This document shows, one piece after another, positions 21,960 to 33,066 of a stretch of 64,000 nucleotides of DNA (position 1 is its first letter; every line of letters begins with the position of its first letter). The stretch lies in the NCBI GenBank assembly GCA_025738555.1, contig JAOVFP010000003.1, positions 1,302,001 through 1,366,000 of the forward strand, written 5' to 3'. Origin of the DNA: Cyathus striatus. Taxonomy: Eukaryota; Basidiomycota; Agaricomycetes; Agaricales; Nidulariaceae. The translations under genes and the position numbers were made by a program. Below the pieces are notes generated by a model. The model was not told the DNA's origin. It saw nothing but the letters and a program-made list of their open reading frames with translations, and ran no database searches.

Positions 21960-22750
21960 ACCAGATTCAGCGCTCACCTTCCCACGACCGTCGACCGCGT
22001 TCATTACCTATCTCCTTGCCCATCCCACGCGTCCATCTTCCTCCATCTCCTTCTTGGAACACATACATCCATGTCCAGTACCAACAATGACATATTCGCC
22101 GATATTGTGTTCTGGAGTCCTTTCTCCGACCTATCTACCCCTAAGCGCACACAATTGCGTCACGTCCTGCTAGCGCACGTACGCCAAGGCGGCCGAGCGA
22201 TGCAACGTTGATCCATGCCCGATTCGCGGAGCCTGATCCTGCTGTGCTGGATATTGCGGGGTTGCGTTCAATGTACGCACCCAGTCTGTGTGCGCCTGTA
22301 TCGAGGAGGAAGACTAGGGTGTTCTGTATGAGGTGGATGTGTTTGTTACACGGTGGAGGGGCGGAGGGGTGGGAGGTATGCTAAGGTCTGTTTCTTCTCT
22401 TCGTGTTGTTCTTTTCTTCTTTACAATCTACATCTCTGTTATTCCCTTTCCCACTATCTCCCGCTCCCTTGCTTTGCCCACTCCCTCTCACTCCCATCCC
22501 TCGTTCTCCCGTTCCCCTGGACCTTCCTCGCCATCCACACACTCGCGTTTCGTCCCTCCTCTCAGTGTGACAAGCGTTAATGCACCTCTATAAGGGTACG
22601 TACTCAACGATAATATGCACCCTTGCTTGACTATTCCGCGTCCAAGCGACAGGTGTGCCCAATACTCACCGGACCAGTTTTGCATTATCTCGTTCCAAGG
22701 AGGGACATTCGCTGGTTTAGTGGACATGTGCTTTCTCGTTCTTTCCTCCT
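21960..22750 (+). pseudogene. BRCT-gene 5' copy D (deleted)
   Basis: Upstream block (CCCACGCGTCCATCTTCC), exon 1 beginning ATGTCCAGTACCAACAATGA with frameshifts, an exon 3 end piece (GATGTGTTTGTTACACGGTGGAGGGG, donor AAGGTCTG) and exon 4 remnant (GACCAGTTTTGCATTATCTC...TTTAGTGGACATG, one base short against DQLLHYP..FRGH of the intact gene). Several stops; not functional. Confidence 0.8.
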
Positions 22751-23459
22751 TCCCTATATACCTACCTACTGTGGAAGAAGATTTCCGGTTGAAGGAATTT
22801 CTTGACAAAGAAATTGCGAGTGGATAGCACATCCGTCTATCCTCAGGTCCTAGTGAGGTTCATTGAGAGGTGAAAGAAGGGGGGAAAAGAACCTGTATTC
22901 AATGAGTGTAAAGTACTGTACTTAAATAGGTACAGAACAATGTAAACGAGCTGACTATTAAAAACCGACACGAGGCCGATTTTACGGTACAGGCAGAATG
23001 CCTGCTCTACACTACCCACCACCTACATCTTCCCTTCCTCATTGCTTACACAACTTTGTCCTCGTTCTTGGATTTCATTTCGCACCGTTCTCCTTTACCT
23101 CTTAGCGTTCTGGGGACCGAGTCCGACTCCCGATCCACGCGTTCCTCGCTTCTCGTTCCCCTCGGCTCTGAGCCCTCTCCTCTCTCCTTTAATTCCCAAC
23201 GCATATGTATTCGTGTCAAATCAGCGAATGTTCACAAAATTCACGATCTTCTTCTCCCATAGCAACTCCAACATGTCATTCCAGCGCACGGGCCACCAAG
23301 TAAAGTGTGGGTGTTATATCGGGTTCATAGTGGTTTGAGGCGGAGAGAGATGTTGGCCAGAATTAGGGCTACCGTCATCATGGTGTGTAATCCATTTTTA
23401 CGATGTATATGCATGGAAAAGCTGATGAAGTGAGTAGGATAAGTGACTATGTATATGAC

Positions 23460-23680
23460 CCATCCAGCCCACCATAGGTGTCCACACCCTCCAAACCACG
23501 ACTGTATGCGTCACTTCTCCCTTCCACCTTTGTTCCCACTAACTCCTACATGAATGTCAGCTTGACGTAATCTGTACGTTACGTTCGCCCAACCTCTCTG
23601 CGCAGACATCGAAATGCTCTCCGCGAACCTTCCCTGCCTTAGGAGGCCAACGACGCCCCGCTAACTAACGAATGTTTGTC
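23460..23680 (+). pseudogene. BRCT-gene fragment (exon 2/3 region), out of order
   Basis: CCAAACCACGACTGTATGCG and CAGACATCGAAATGCTCTCC...TTAGGAGGCCAACGACGCCC match the exon 2 end and the DIEVLSAG..LGGQWRPA part of exon 3 in the intact gene. It sits after the exon 4 remnant of copy D, so the pieces are shuffled. Confidence 0.65.
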
Positions 23681-24057
23681 TATCCATCCATTTCTGGGCT
23701 CCTTTTTCATTACTTACTATGTTACGTGCTTCTAGGCATATACACTCATCGCAACAACGGAGCTCTCAAATGGTTGTTCGATTTTCTAGCTACGTGTGTA
23801 CTGTCTCAATTAGGTAAGATCGTCCTTGTTCTTTTTTACATTAACATGCTTCTTCCTTACATGTCTTTATTTCCCTTGCTCTTTCCTTTGCATAACTTCC
23901 GCTCCTTCACCGTAGTGTTCCTCTGCCTCTGCCTCTGCCTCTGCCTCCTTCCAACTCACTATGTCGTCTCCCCACTTCTCTTTTCGCCTTTTTTCTTGAT
24001 CGCTGGTATAATCGTACAAAACCAACACCGAGCTAATTAAGAATCATATTATAGCTA

Positions 24058-24639
24058 AGGTAGGGCTCAGATAAATCCAGCAACCCCTTACATAAGCAGT
24101 TGCCTTCACCAACATTGACGGCTATCTGCTCAACCACAATTCACTCTAATGCATATATTTCCTCTGGGATGTGTTTATGATGATTGAATCTCTAAATCCC
24201 AGAAAGAAAAAATTAAATAAAGTTTATTTTGGGGGACCAGATAGCCAAAGAATTTTTATTGTAGAAAATGCATATTTATTACATTTCTGTGCGAATGATA
24301 GCATTTTATATTTTTGAGTTCTCAGATTTGGCTGTCACACTCCGTGACATATTGTGACATGTCACACAATGTCACACTTATACGTGACCTTGGAGAGCAG
24401 GAGATACTCCTTCCACTCTTGGTGAGAGCAGCTCGGTTGGCTAGATGTACCACAAGTGTTATAAACTACTTCTAAATGCTTTTTATGGGGAACTTGAAGG
24501 TAACTTCTACTTCCCTGAGTAACATTTTCAATTTTTTTGACATTATATTTTCAGAAATTTTTTCAGCCTCAGATTTGGCCGGTTTGGCGCTTATGTAATA
24601 TGATTACATAAGGGTGCTGGGTCTATCTGAGCCCTACCT
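24058..24639. mobile_element. MITE with TA target duplication (mariner-like)
   Basis: Left end AGGTAGGGCTCAGATAAATC and inverted right end are flanked on both sides by TA (24056-24057, 24640-24641). Terminal similarity is about 33 bp and includes CTTACATAAG. The 582-bp body has GTGACA/TGTCAC palindromes and no ORF. TA target sites are typical of Tc1/mariner-type MITEs. Confidence 0.75.
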
Positions 24640-25095
24640 TATGAGGAATACGTTTACACCTAGTATGACAAGGATAATACCATACGTATAGTTACTTCGA
24701 ATGTCCCTTTCTCATCCCTCTCTCCCTAAACTGCAATCGGAACGAAGTGCTGTATTAAGGCTGTTGTAGTCACTCTTATGCTATCGATGCTGTTAAGTGT
24801 TTCCTGGAATGCAATGATTGCTATAAAGAATTGCGCTTCCGATCACCAATCTGTCGGGGCCTGAAAATGAGCTTTCCTGAATGTAGCCATAGTTTACAGC
24901 TATCTTCTCACTTCTAAATGTACTGCTGTGGACTCGGCAGAAAGGATAAATACTCGCGCCGACATCCGGCCGATTTTCTCCTACTCTCCTTGTTCATAGT
25001 CAAACTTTGGAATAGCCGCTCGGAAACCAATCTTTAGTTCGCAAATCACTCATCTCGTTTACTAAATATTTGAATACTTCCATTAAAGTCACATC
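24640..25095. promoter_or_regulatory. Upstream region of the TPR-CHAT gene
   Basis: A GGATAAATACTCGCG string near 24940 is the only TATA-like element. No other gene seen between the MITE and the ATG at 25096. Confidence 0.3.
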
Positions 25096-28000
25096 ATGGA
25101 TCTCAGACTTGATGATATAGAAGCTACTTTGGAAAGATATATAGATGGTAGGCTATAGCGTTACATGACTTACAAAAAAATGACTTTTGACATGTTGAAG
25201 GTTCCGAGGCTGAATCCTCTCTGGAAATATTTCCAGCGGAAGACTCGCATAGAGAGCCAACAATAGTAGCACCTTCTCGTGAAGTAGGAGACCTACTGCA
25301 GCAGCTCTTCAATAATACATGGAATCCAGAGGATACAAATCGAGCCATAGAAATCTATAATAAGATACTCGTTCTTATTGATGTTGAAAACACACAAAAG
25401 ATAAACTTTCTGCAAACGATAGGTAGAGGTTTACTTCGGAAATATCTTGACCTGGGTTCAACAGTCGATCTCGAAGTTGCCATTTTTGCCTTTAGATATG
25501 CTTTGTACCATACAACAGCTGAATATTTCAACTTGCCTGTAATTCTTTCGAGACTAGGAATATGTCTCTTGTTTCGATTCCAATTCTCAGGCTTGACAAG
25601 CGATATAAATGAAGCGATTGACTGTCTGCAAGCAGCGGTGGATCTTACACATGAAGACGATCCTTGCCTTCCTGAAAATTTATGTGCTCTTTGCAAGTCA
25701 TTATCCGAGCGATTTCAAGTTACAAAGGATTCTGCAGATATGTATCGAGCAGTTCGGGAGCAACGAAGGGCTGTACATCTTTTGTCTTGTGAATCACCCA
25801 ATTTCCCCATGTTCCTGACCAGATTGGGTGCATGTCTTATTGAAGAATTTGCAATTACGAATGATATTGAAACCATAAATGAAGCAATTACTACGCATAG
25901 GAACGCTGTTAATATGGCACTGCAACATCATCTCTTTCCCCCGCGCTTTATCTGCTCCCTGGCATGGTCGTTATTGCATAGGTTCTATAACATGAAAAAC
26001 ATTCAAGATGTAAATGAAGCAATAGAGGTTCTGCAAAAAAGTATTTCATTAACATCCGAAAATCATTCTATTCTTCCTTACTTGCTCGACGATCTCGGAG
26101 TCAGCTTCTACGCTCGTTTTGAATTTCGCCGAGATGCAAAAGATCTAGAATATGCTATAAGTGTGCATAGACGAGCTCTGGACACCACTCTGCCTATGGA
26201 TTCCACATATTCTAGCAGATTATCAAATCTTGCCCAGTGTTATTACAGACGGTTTTATGCCTTTAAAGAACTGAAAGATTTAGAAGAATGCATCACAATA
26301 CAAAGACAGCTACTATCTTTGACCTCACCACTAACTGCGAATTTAAAAATCCTGACAACCATGGGCTACTATATGATCGAACGCTTTAGGGTTCTCGGAA
26401 ACATAATTGATTTGGAAGAATCACTATATATTAGACAGAAAGCTTTAGAACTCATGCCACCTAACAGCCCAGATTACCTAATGAGTCTGGTGTGTGTTAC
26501 AGATTCTTTGATAAAGTTATTTCATGAAACAAGGGAAGATAACTATGTACGAAGGACACATGAACTTTTGAAAGACCTCAGGTCCCCTTCTGAGATAATT
26601 GAACCCATCAAGAACCTTTATGACTTTGATTATGTTTTTGAGTTGTTGCCCCTCATGATTTGGCTTAAAGATACTTATTCCCTACTTCCACATGAAATAC
26701 TGAAGAACATAATAGAGCTTGTAAAAACTGTTGTGACACTGGCAATATCTCTTGGAAGAAATGATAATGCATTGATGTGGCTTGAACAAGGAAGATCAGT
26801 TGTATTGAACCAAATTTACATAGTAAAATTGACCATACAGCATCTATTGTCCATCAACCAGGACCTTGCAGTTAAGTTTATCGATCTGGATAAAAGTTTG
26901 CGTAGTGGAAGGTTGAAAACTAATGGTGCGTCAGCTGATAAAACAGAAAGTTTAGTACAATTCCAATGATGCAAATTTTCAGGTAAGGATCTTTCAGGAC
27001 AAGATCATTACATAGTCAAGCATTGGAGAGAAATAATTGAAGAAATAAGGTGTTTCCCTAAATTGGAGAACTTTATGAAGTCTATTGAATATGAAGAGAT
27101 CAAAACATATGTTCCTTGTAATGGAACTGTGATCATTCTTCACATACATGGAAAGGGATGTAATTCTTTGGCTCTCAAAAAGGAATATAAGAGCTCCACA
27201 GACTCAATGGAGGTTTTCAATATCCCCCTTTCTCAGATTTCATATAGCAAAGTTCTGACACTAAATGCAAAACTTGAATCATGGAAACTGCAGAACTTAA
27301 GGGGGGAAGAAGAGAATGACAGTGGAAGGTCAGGAAGATTGGCTTACAATGAATCCACCTTGATTGGGGGTATGGAAGTAATTCTTGGGGAACTATGGGA
27401 ACTCACTGTGGACCCAATATTAAAAGCATTGGGGCTTAAGGTGTGTCAACTTGTATTTTATATATATGATATAGTAACTGACTCATGACATTGAAAAGCC
27501 AATGGAAAATCCCACTAACTGCCTTTGGTGGTGTCCAACAGGCCCTTTGTCATTCCTCCCCATACATGCTGCTGGAAACTATCATTCTGATGTACCACTT
27601 GGATCAATCCTGTCTGATTATGTGGTTTCATCATATATAACAACACTGAGTGCCCTTGGTCAAATAAAAAAGAAGTCAGTTCCTACCAGATTCAATGGGA
27701 TGGTGGCAGTTAGTCAAGCTAACACTCCTGGAATGCCATTGATTCCAAACACAGAGAAGGAGGTCAAGAACATAAAAAATATCTTAAATGAATCTGAGAT
27801 TGATATTCTAACTCTTGAGGGAGAAACTGCTACTGTGGAAGCAGTATCTCAGGCAATAAGCACCCATAGTTGGGTTCATTTTGCCTGTCAGGTACACAAA
27901 ACTCCAGTGATCCATTGAATAGTGCATTTCATGTCCATGATGGTCTTCTTACAATATCAAAAATAATACAAGTTGACATTCAGGGAGCAGACTTTGCATT

Positions 28001-28319
28001 CCTTTCAGCATGTGAAACTAGCTCAGTGAATAAAGAATTTCCTGATGAAGCACTACATATTTCTGCAGCAATGTTAAATGCAGGGTATAAAAGTGTTGTG
28101 GGAAGCATGTGGAGTATTAGTGATGCTTGTGCACCTGATATTTCAAAAGAACTGTACAAATGCTTACTTGAACCAGTGAATGGCAAGTGTGAATTAGATA
28201 GCTCAAAAGCAGCATGGGCACTCCAGCAGAGTACTAAAAAATATAGAAATAATTGGAAAGGGGAAGGTGATCATGTTATGTCATGGAATTGGGTTCCTTT
28301 TGTTCATTTTGGACTATAA
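25096..28319 (+). pseudogene. TPR-CHAT protein gene 1, four exons, one-base deletion at the catalytic His
   Basis: Exons 25096-25147, 25201-26925, 26983-27440 and 27499-28319 would encode about 1018 aa. The start MDLRLDDIEATLERYIDG fits its short first exon. Residues about 90-420 are degenerate TPR-like repeats (RLG..L..RF..T.DI..INEAI....AV), expected to form a helical superhelix. The C-terminus is a CHAT domain, a caspase-like (clan CD) cysteine protease fold: PTGPLSFLPIHAAG, SWVHFAC(H)G and the Cys motif FAFLSACETS, ending SWNWVPFVHFGL. At 27888-27890 the sequence reads TGTCAGGTACAC where the paralogue at 41-44 kb has TGTCATGGTACAC, so one T of the His codon is lost and everything after shifts frame. 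Exons 1-3 have no stops. Either a recent pseudogene or a sequencing error. Native proteins of this architecture are thought to act in cell-death or self/non-self responses, by analogy with bacterial TPR-CHAT; unproven in fungi. Confidence 0.85.
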
Positions 28320-28789
28320 TTTTTTCTGTGCATACTTTTTAAAGGCCTTTAGAATTAGCAGGCAGTTTACCTTGTATTATGCAATTAGACTTCACTACAT
28401 TGCTATTGTGTTTACTCAAGTATAGTAGCAACTAGCATTTTTTGAATAATTGCATATATGAACAGACTATAATTTTGAACTCTCAGATGAGTTTCTAAAA
28501 TACTGGATGACTTCCTGTAAGGATCTGGTGCAGTCTAAAGCCATCAGAATATTCAGACTCTGAATGATGGAAAGGTGGTGTCAGATCATAACACAACCAT
28601 CCACTGACTCCAGATCCTCATTGGACAGTTTCAGACAAGCAATAGATAGACGAGACAGAGATAAGCCAAGGGAAATCATGCAGGAACCAGACAAAATTTC
28701 CTTTGAAGGCACTCAACAGGCCCATAAGTGGCTACTGAGTTTCTATAATTAGTTAAAATTAAGTAATTCATCACCTGGAGTTAACATAC

Positions 28790-28850
28790 TTTTGTATCAC
28801 AGTGATTCATGAATTGTGAAAGCTGGGCTCGATTCCTAGTCAGAGCTCCA
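28790..28850 (+). pseudogene. tRNA-Asp-like fragment (3' half, B-box)
   Basis: GTGAAAGCTGGGCTCGATTCCTAG matches the T-arm part of the tRNA-Asp-like units; the 5' half is only weakly visible. The rest of 28320-28980 has no gene. Confidence 0.5.
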
Positions 28851-28985
28851 CCAGTAATCAGTCGATTTATTCTTTTAAAGAATACACACACTAGCAGTGT
28901 AAATGAGTTATGAGTTCTGATATTAAACATGAACATGACACTTCCAAACGAGGGGTCCATTTAGACTTTAGAAACTTGTCGCCTA

Positions 28986-29264
28986 CTACTGTATCAATAC
29001 GACCAAGTGTTTGCCACTTTTCAGCGTGACGGCCATGAACACTTGGACCCTCTGTTCAAAGGGCCATGCCAGGTGTGACAAAAGTTGTAAGTGTTCATGG
29101 GGATCTACGCGAGCGAAGCGAGTGGCCAAAAAGTCAACCTTAACCTCAATTTTCGCTGTATCTCTGTTCAAAATGTTCCGTGACGCGTGACAAACAGGAC
29201 ATCTGTTCCTGTTCATGACCCTGTGTGACGCATCACCGAACACTTGGTCGTATTGATACAGTAG
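28986..29264. mobile_element. MITE, 279 bp, TA target duplication
   Basis: Ends CTACTGTATCAATACGACCA and its inverse, with TA on each side (28984-28985 and 29265-29266). It has normal CpG content while its surroundings are CpG-poor, so it probably arrived later. A decayed terminus of the same family (GGTCATATTGATACAGTA) lies at about 40893-40910. Confidence 0.7.
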
Positions 29265-29323
29265 TAGTATCTACACCTTACCAGAAAAAATATATAAGGA
29301 TAGTAGCCTTCATATCTTACAGC

Positions 29324-29419
29324 TCTTTGTTAGTATACCGGTTAGTACACATGCCTGTCATTTCGGAATGTCTATCTTATAGATTCGTTGGAAAGTTGGG
29401 TTTCACTTTATACAGAGTG
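29324..29419 (+). pseudogene. tRNA-Asp-like unit 8, with insert
   Basis: Acceptor TCTTTGT/ACAGAGT, anticodon loop CTGTCA, insert of about 24 nt, but the T-arm is mutated (TTGGG-TTTCACT-TTATA) and will not pair. Confidence 0.55.
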
Positions 29420-29429
29420 TATATTGGAC

Positions 29430-31900
29430 AGTAGCTAATATTTTTTCCTTTGAATAGTGAACCCTATGTTTTTAAATGAGTCAAGTTCGTCATATCTTTA
29501 TTTATTAGACTAAACGAACTAGAAATTTTATTGTACTGCATGTTAATGAATTAAATAAGTTCAAGCAGAAATACAGTGATATTATTATTATTCATCAGCA
29601 AGCACTGATTTTTGTACATAGTATGTCATAGTTTACAGTCTAATCTTATAGTATCCTACAACATATCTACGAGCCGACAGCATGTTGTAGCATTAGGAAT
29701 ATTACTACTTTTATATGTAGTACTCTATATTACTCTGTAGTATAGGCCGGAGTTAGCTAACATTATATAGCATTGTTACATAAATACATAGTAATCTATA
29801 GTGTATACAGAAGCTAATGTAGTGTTTTATAACTTTTCTATTTGCTATGTATATCATAAAAGCACTATATAACTCGTATATAACATTACATACCTACATA
29901 GTACAGTACTATTGCTCAAATGTTGGTCAGCCAATTGTGAGCATAGCCCAGCGCGCCCCCTTTCTGCAATGGGCACCTGTTTGGGCGTCCCATCGGATAC
30001 CTTCCTAATCAGGTAATCCGCCGATGCGGCAGTGTCAGCTGCTCGCATCAATTTCATTTACGTTGTACCTCTCGGGTCGGTTCACCGCTTCCGCATTTAC
30101 TCTTGACTGTCAAGGTAGTCGTTTTCTTTCTACTCTTGCTTTCTTTCCCCTCTCGCGCTCCCTCTCTCTCTGCTGCATGGTCTCGTCATCGTTGTTGTCA
30201 TTCAAGCTCACCAGGTCTCGTGTCGTCGGATCAGAGTCTAGGTCTCAGGGATTTGGTAAGTCCGTGTTCTGTCAAGCTCTACACTTTGTTTCATGTGCTG
30301 ATTTTGTCACTAGCCATATTATCTGTTCTGGGCTTTTGGTACTCGTGTATAGAACATAACATCGTGTTTTTAGAAGGTAAAATTTTATGTTTTATTTGTT
30401 TTAAAGGGTTTTGAGCCCATACTAATGCGGAGTATGTGTTTATAATAGTCTTATTTCATCCCTAGTTTAATTATGGGAGGCGGCGCGGGAACTCAGCCCC
30501 TCCCCGCTGTTTCCTTTACTCAACATGTTCGGTACTGGAGCCTCGAAATCGCGACTTGAAGAATTTTAAAATTAGGTACGTTGTTTTCTTTTTACATGTG
30601 TATCACCTCCCTCCCCCTTTTCCCTCCTTTTCTAATTAAGGCTGGTAAGTCCCATTCCCCGCTTCTTTTCTAGTGTTAATGTTTGCTTCTTCCCCCTAGC
30701 CCTCCTCAACAAAGTCAGCGCGCCAAGTTCTTCGCGCCGTCTCCCTTTCCATGCCAACAGCCCATGGTCTCCACCTCCTCCAACACATCACACCATCTCC
30801 TCCCCACGCCATCCCCCTCTCTTGTCGTTGTTGACACATCACGCCATCTCCCTCTCCATGACATCCCTCCCCTCCCCCTCCCCTCTTGTCGTCATCGGCA
30901 CCTCATGCCATTTCCTCTCCACACTGATCCCTCCTCGACTCATTGATGTCTCAGTGGCCAATGCCGCCATACGCCCACCTCCTTCGATGTCCAAATGGTC
31001 CAATGACTGCCTACGTCACACTCTCCTTGCTTCGTCAGTGTCTTGATGTCCCTCTTCAGCCTTCCTTGTTCAATGTCCTGATATCCCCAGCCCTGTCGCC
31101 TCCCACTTCCACCATCTCGCACCACCACCTCTCCATTTCTCACTATTGCCACCCCGCTTTTTACCATGCACGTTGCCTTCCACACCCAACTCAACATCCC
31201 AATGGCGCAACAACGGATGGTGTGGAGAGAGGGACACTGTAGAGAGGGAGATGTCAAGGAAAAGAAGACAGAATGGGGGATGGGGACAGAGAGACGGCAT
31301 GGAGGGTGGAGAGGGCATGTGTCTCTTCATGATGTATTCCAATATTGGATTTGTCTGATGTAATGTTACTGTACTGTACTAACATGTATTATAACTATTT
31401 AATATAATAATTTTTTCATTTATGTGACCAAAGGAGTGATGCTATTGGCTGAAGTATTGGAATCCCAAGGAAATCCTACAGGACCTGCTGTAATCCTGGA
31501 TGTTCTAAAGCACTCCATAGTATATTGCCAAGCCTCCATAGCACTATATAGCACTCCATAGCATGTTATCATGTCTCTATAGTGCTTGATAGTATGTAGG
31601 GGTGACTACATAGTGCTACATAAATGAACACCTTTGTTATGGTGTTATGGTGCTATGCAATGCTCTGTAGTACTACTATAGCACTGTGTAACATAATCAG
31701 TACTTGCTGATGTTGGTACTTTGTATGTATACATACTCCACCTCGAAAATTGAATTTGCAACTTATAGTACTTACAGCGCTATAACTCATATATATATAA
31801 TACATACATAAAAAAAAATCGCTGTCCAGTGTTGGTTCGGTGGCAGCAACAAGGCAATAATTGTCCTTTAATTTTGATTCAACTCGCCTGAATGAACCAC
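29430..31900. other. Gene-free mixed low-complexity DNA
   Basis: 29640-29900 and 31490-31700 are made of TAGTACT/ATAGCACTCC-like words repeated with variation. 30600-31150 is a C/T-rich tract (CCATCTCC/CCTCCCC words), and 29900-30420 is GC-rich with a 67-residue minus-strand frame (KLMRAADTAASADYLIRKV) that I do not recognise. Nothing supports a complete gene. Confidence 0.4.
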
Positions 31901-32370
31901 ATGACAAGCTGATTCACATTCCCATGACCGCGTCCATTGAATGCAATGCATTACCCTCAGTAAAAAGCGAAATCGAATTAGTGTCAAACCAAGTCAAATG
32001 TTAGTCAAATTTGGGAACCAAAAGTCGAATAGCAGTCGAGCAGCAGTAGTAGCACCGGTTTCGCTTCTTACTGAGCATTACCCATCACGTGTCCATCTTC
32101 CTTCCTTCATCTCTCCTCGCAACACATGCATCCATGTCCAATACCAATGACATATTCACCGATATCGTGTTCTTCCTCTCTGCGATCATCCACCACTGCG
32201 CGCCCAGCAATTGTGCCATGTTCTTCTAGTGCATGGGGCCAGTGAGGCTAGCTAGTACGCTCAGCGATACAACGTTGACTCATGCTATTTCCGATTCGTG
32301 GGGGTTTGAGGGGTGGAGGAATGCGGAAAGGGATGAGGTCGTCGTTGTCACCAACAAATAACATTCCGCT
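31900..32370 (+). pseudogene. BRCT-gene 5' copy E (promoter and exon 1)
   Basis: Upstream block (CCGCGTCCATTGAATGCAAT) and exon 1 (ATGTCCAATACCAATGACAT...GATTCGTGGGGGTTTGAGGG...GTCGTTGTCACC) resemble the intact gene. Exon 1 has small indels (frameshift near CTCTGCGATCATCC). It stops after the exon 1 end at CACCAACAAATAAC. A MITE sits in the promoter part. Confidence 0.85.
31957..32074. mobile_element. MITE, 118 bp, inside BRCT copy E; 9-bp target duplication
   Basis: Ends TCAGTAAAAAGCGAAA and TTTCGCTTCTTACTGA are inverted; GCATTACCC is present on both sides (31948-31956, 32075-32083). BRCT copies at 9340 and 39265 show the uninterrupted site GCATTACCC followed by host sequence. A 7-bp duplication with one more base in the element is an equally possible reading. 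Confidence 0.9.
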
Positions 32371-32556
32371 TTATTCTTCTTTATTGTTGTTTACTTTACT
32401 TGGGTAAGTGCTTACTCGATTGAGGTTACTGGTGATTCCACATGAATTGCGATTCAGCATGTTCGAGAAGATCGCATGAAACCCTTGACCGAGTACTTGA
32501 ACTCAACAGTTACTGGAATCAAAGTCCTATAAATTGTCGTGTGAACACATACCAAC

Positions 32557-32632
32557 TCTTTGTTAGTATATCGGTTAGTACACACGCCTGTCATGTCGGA
32601 ACGAAAGCTGGGTTCGATTCCCAGACAGAGTT
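32557..32632 (+). tRNA. tRNA-Asp-like unit 9, no clear intron (probable pseudogene)
   Basis: Acceptor, D-arm, CTGTCA loop and T-arm (CTGGG-TTCGATT-CCCAG) are present, but the 3' half of the anticodon stem is wrong (GTCGGAACG after the loop). TATAAAT is 29 bp upstream. The tail (ACATCTCTATTTATTAGATT) recurs after units 1 and 10. Confidence 0.6.
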
Positions 32633-33066
32633 GGGTTGAGCCTATGTCATAAATTACTCCTTATTTTTACATCTCTATTTATTAGATTGAACTACTAGTA
32701 CCTAAGGCAAGCACATGGCCTGGTGCAAGGAAATACCTTGAACTGCGATCAAGGACAATAACTATTGGTTAATTGCATTACAAATTGGAGTCATTCACAT
32801 GATACATTGCTACTGCTTAGATGACCCTCAGATAGCTAAAAACAACAGTGCTTCCCATCATGCAGCATACATGCATTCCATTTCATACCCTAAAGATGAT
32901 TTGCATATTTTTTCGTGTTTACTGAGCGTGAGCACTGTTAAAGTCCTCATTGTTTCGACTACCTTTGTATCATTCTCAGATAAATAATGTATTATTACAT
33001 GTTAAAGTTCAAGAATATAATAGCACCAATAGTACATATATACATACAACAAAATTACGCAAAAGT

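Larger units (their letters stand above)
18957..23290. repeat. Segmental duplication, copy S2 (split by a foldback insertion)
   Basis: Same order as S1 (12588-15290): reductase exon 1, spacer, two tRNA-Asp-like units, BRCT fragment, then the GAGTCCGACTCC...AACTCCAACATGTCATTCC tail. It is lengthened by the element at about 20183-21938. Confidence 0.8.

Noticed and set aside
29854..30057. A small minus-strand frame KLMRAADTAASADYLIRKVSDGTPKQV as a host gene
   Set aside because: Protein-like, but without family, start context or exons; kept only as a remark in the spacer entry.
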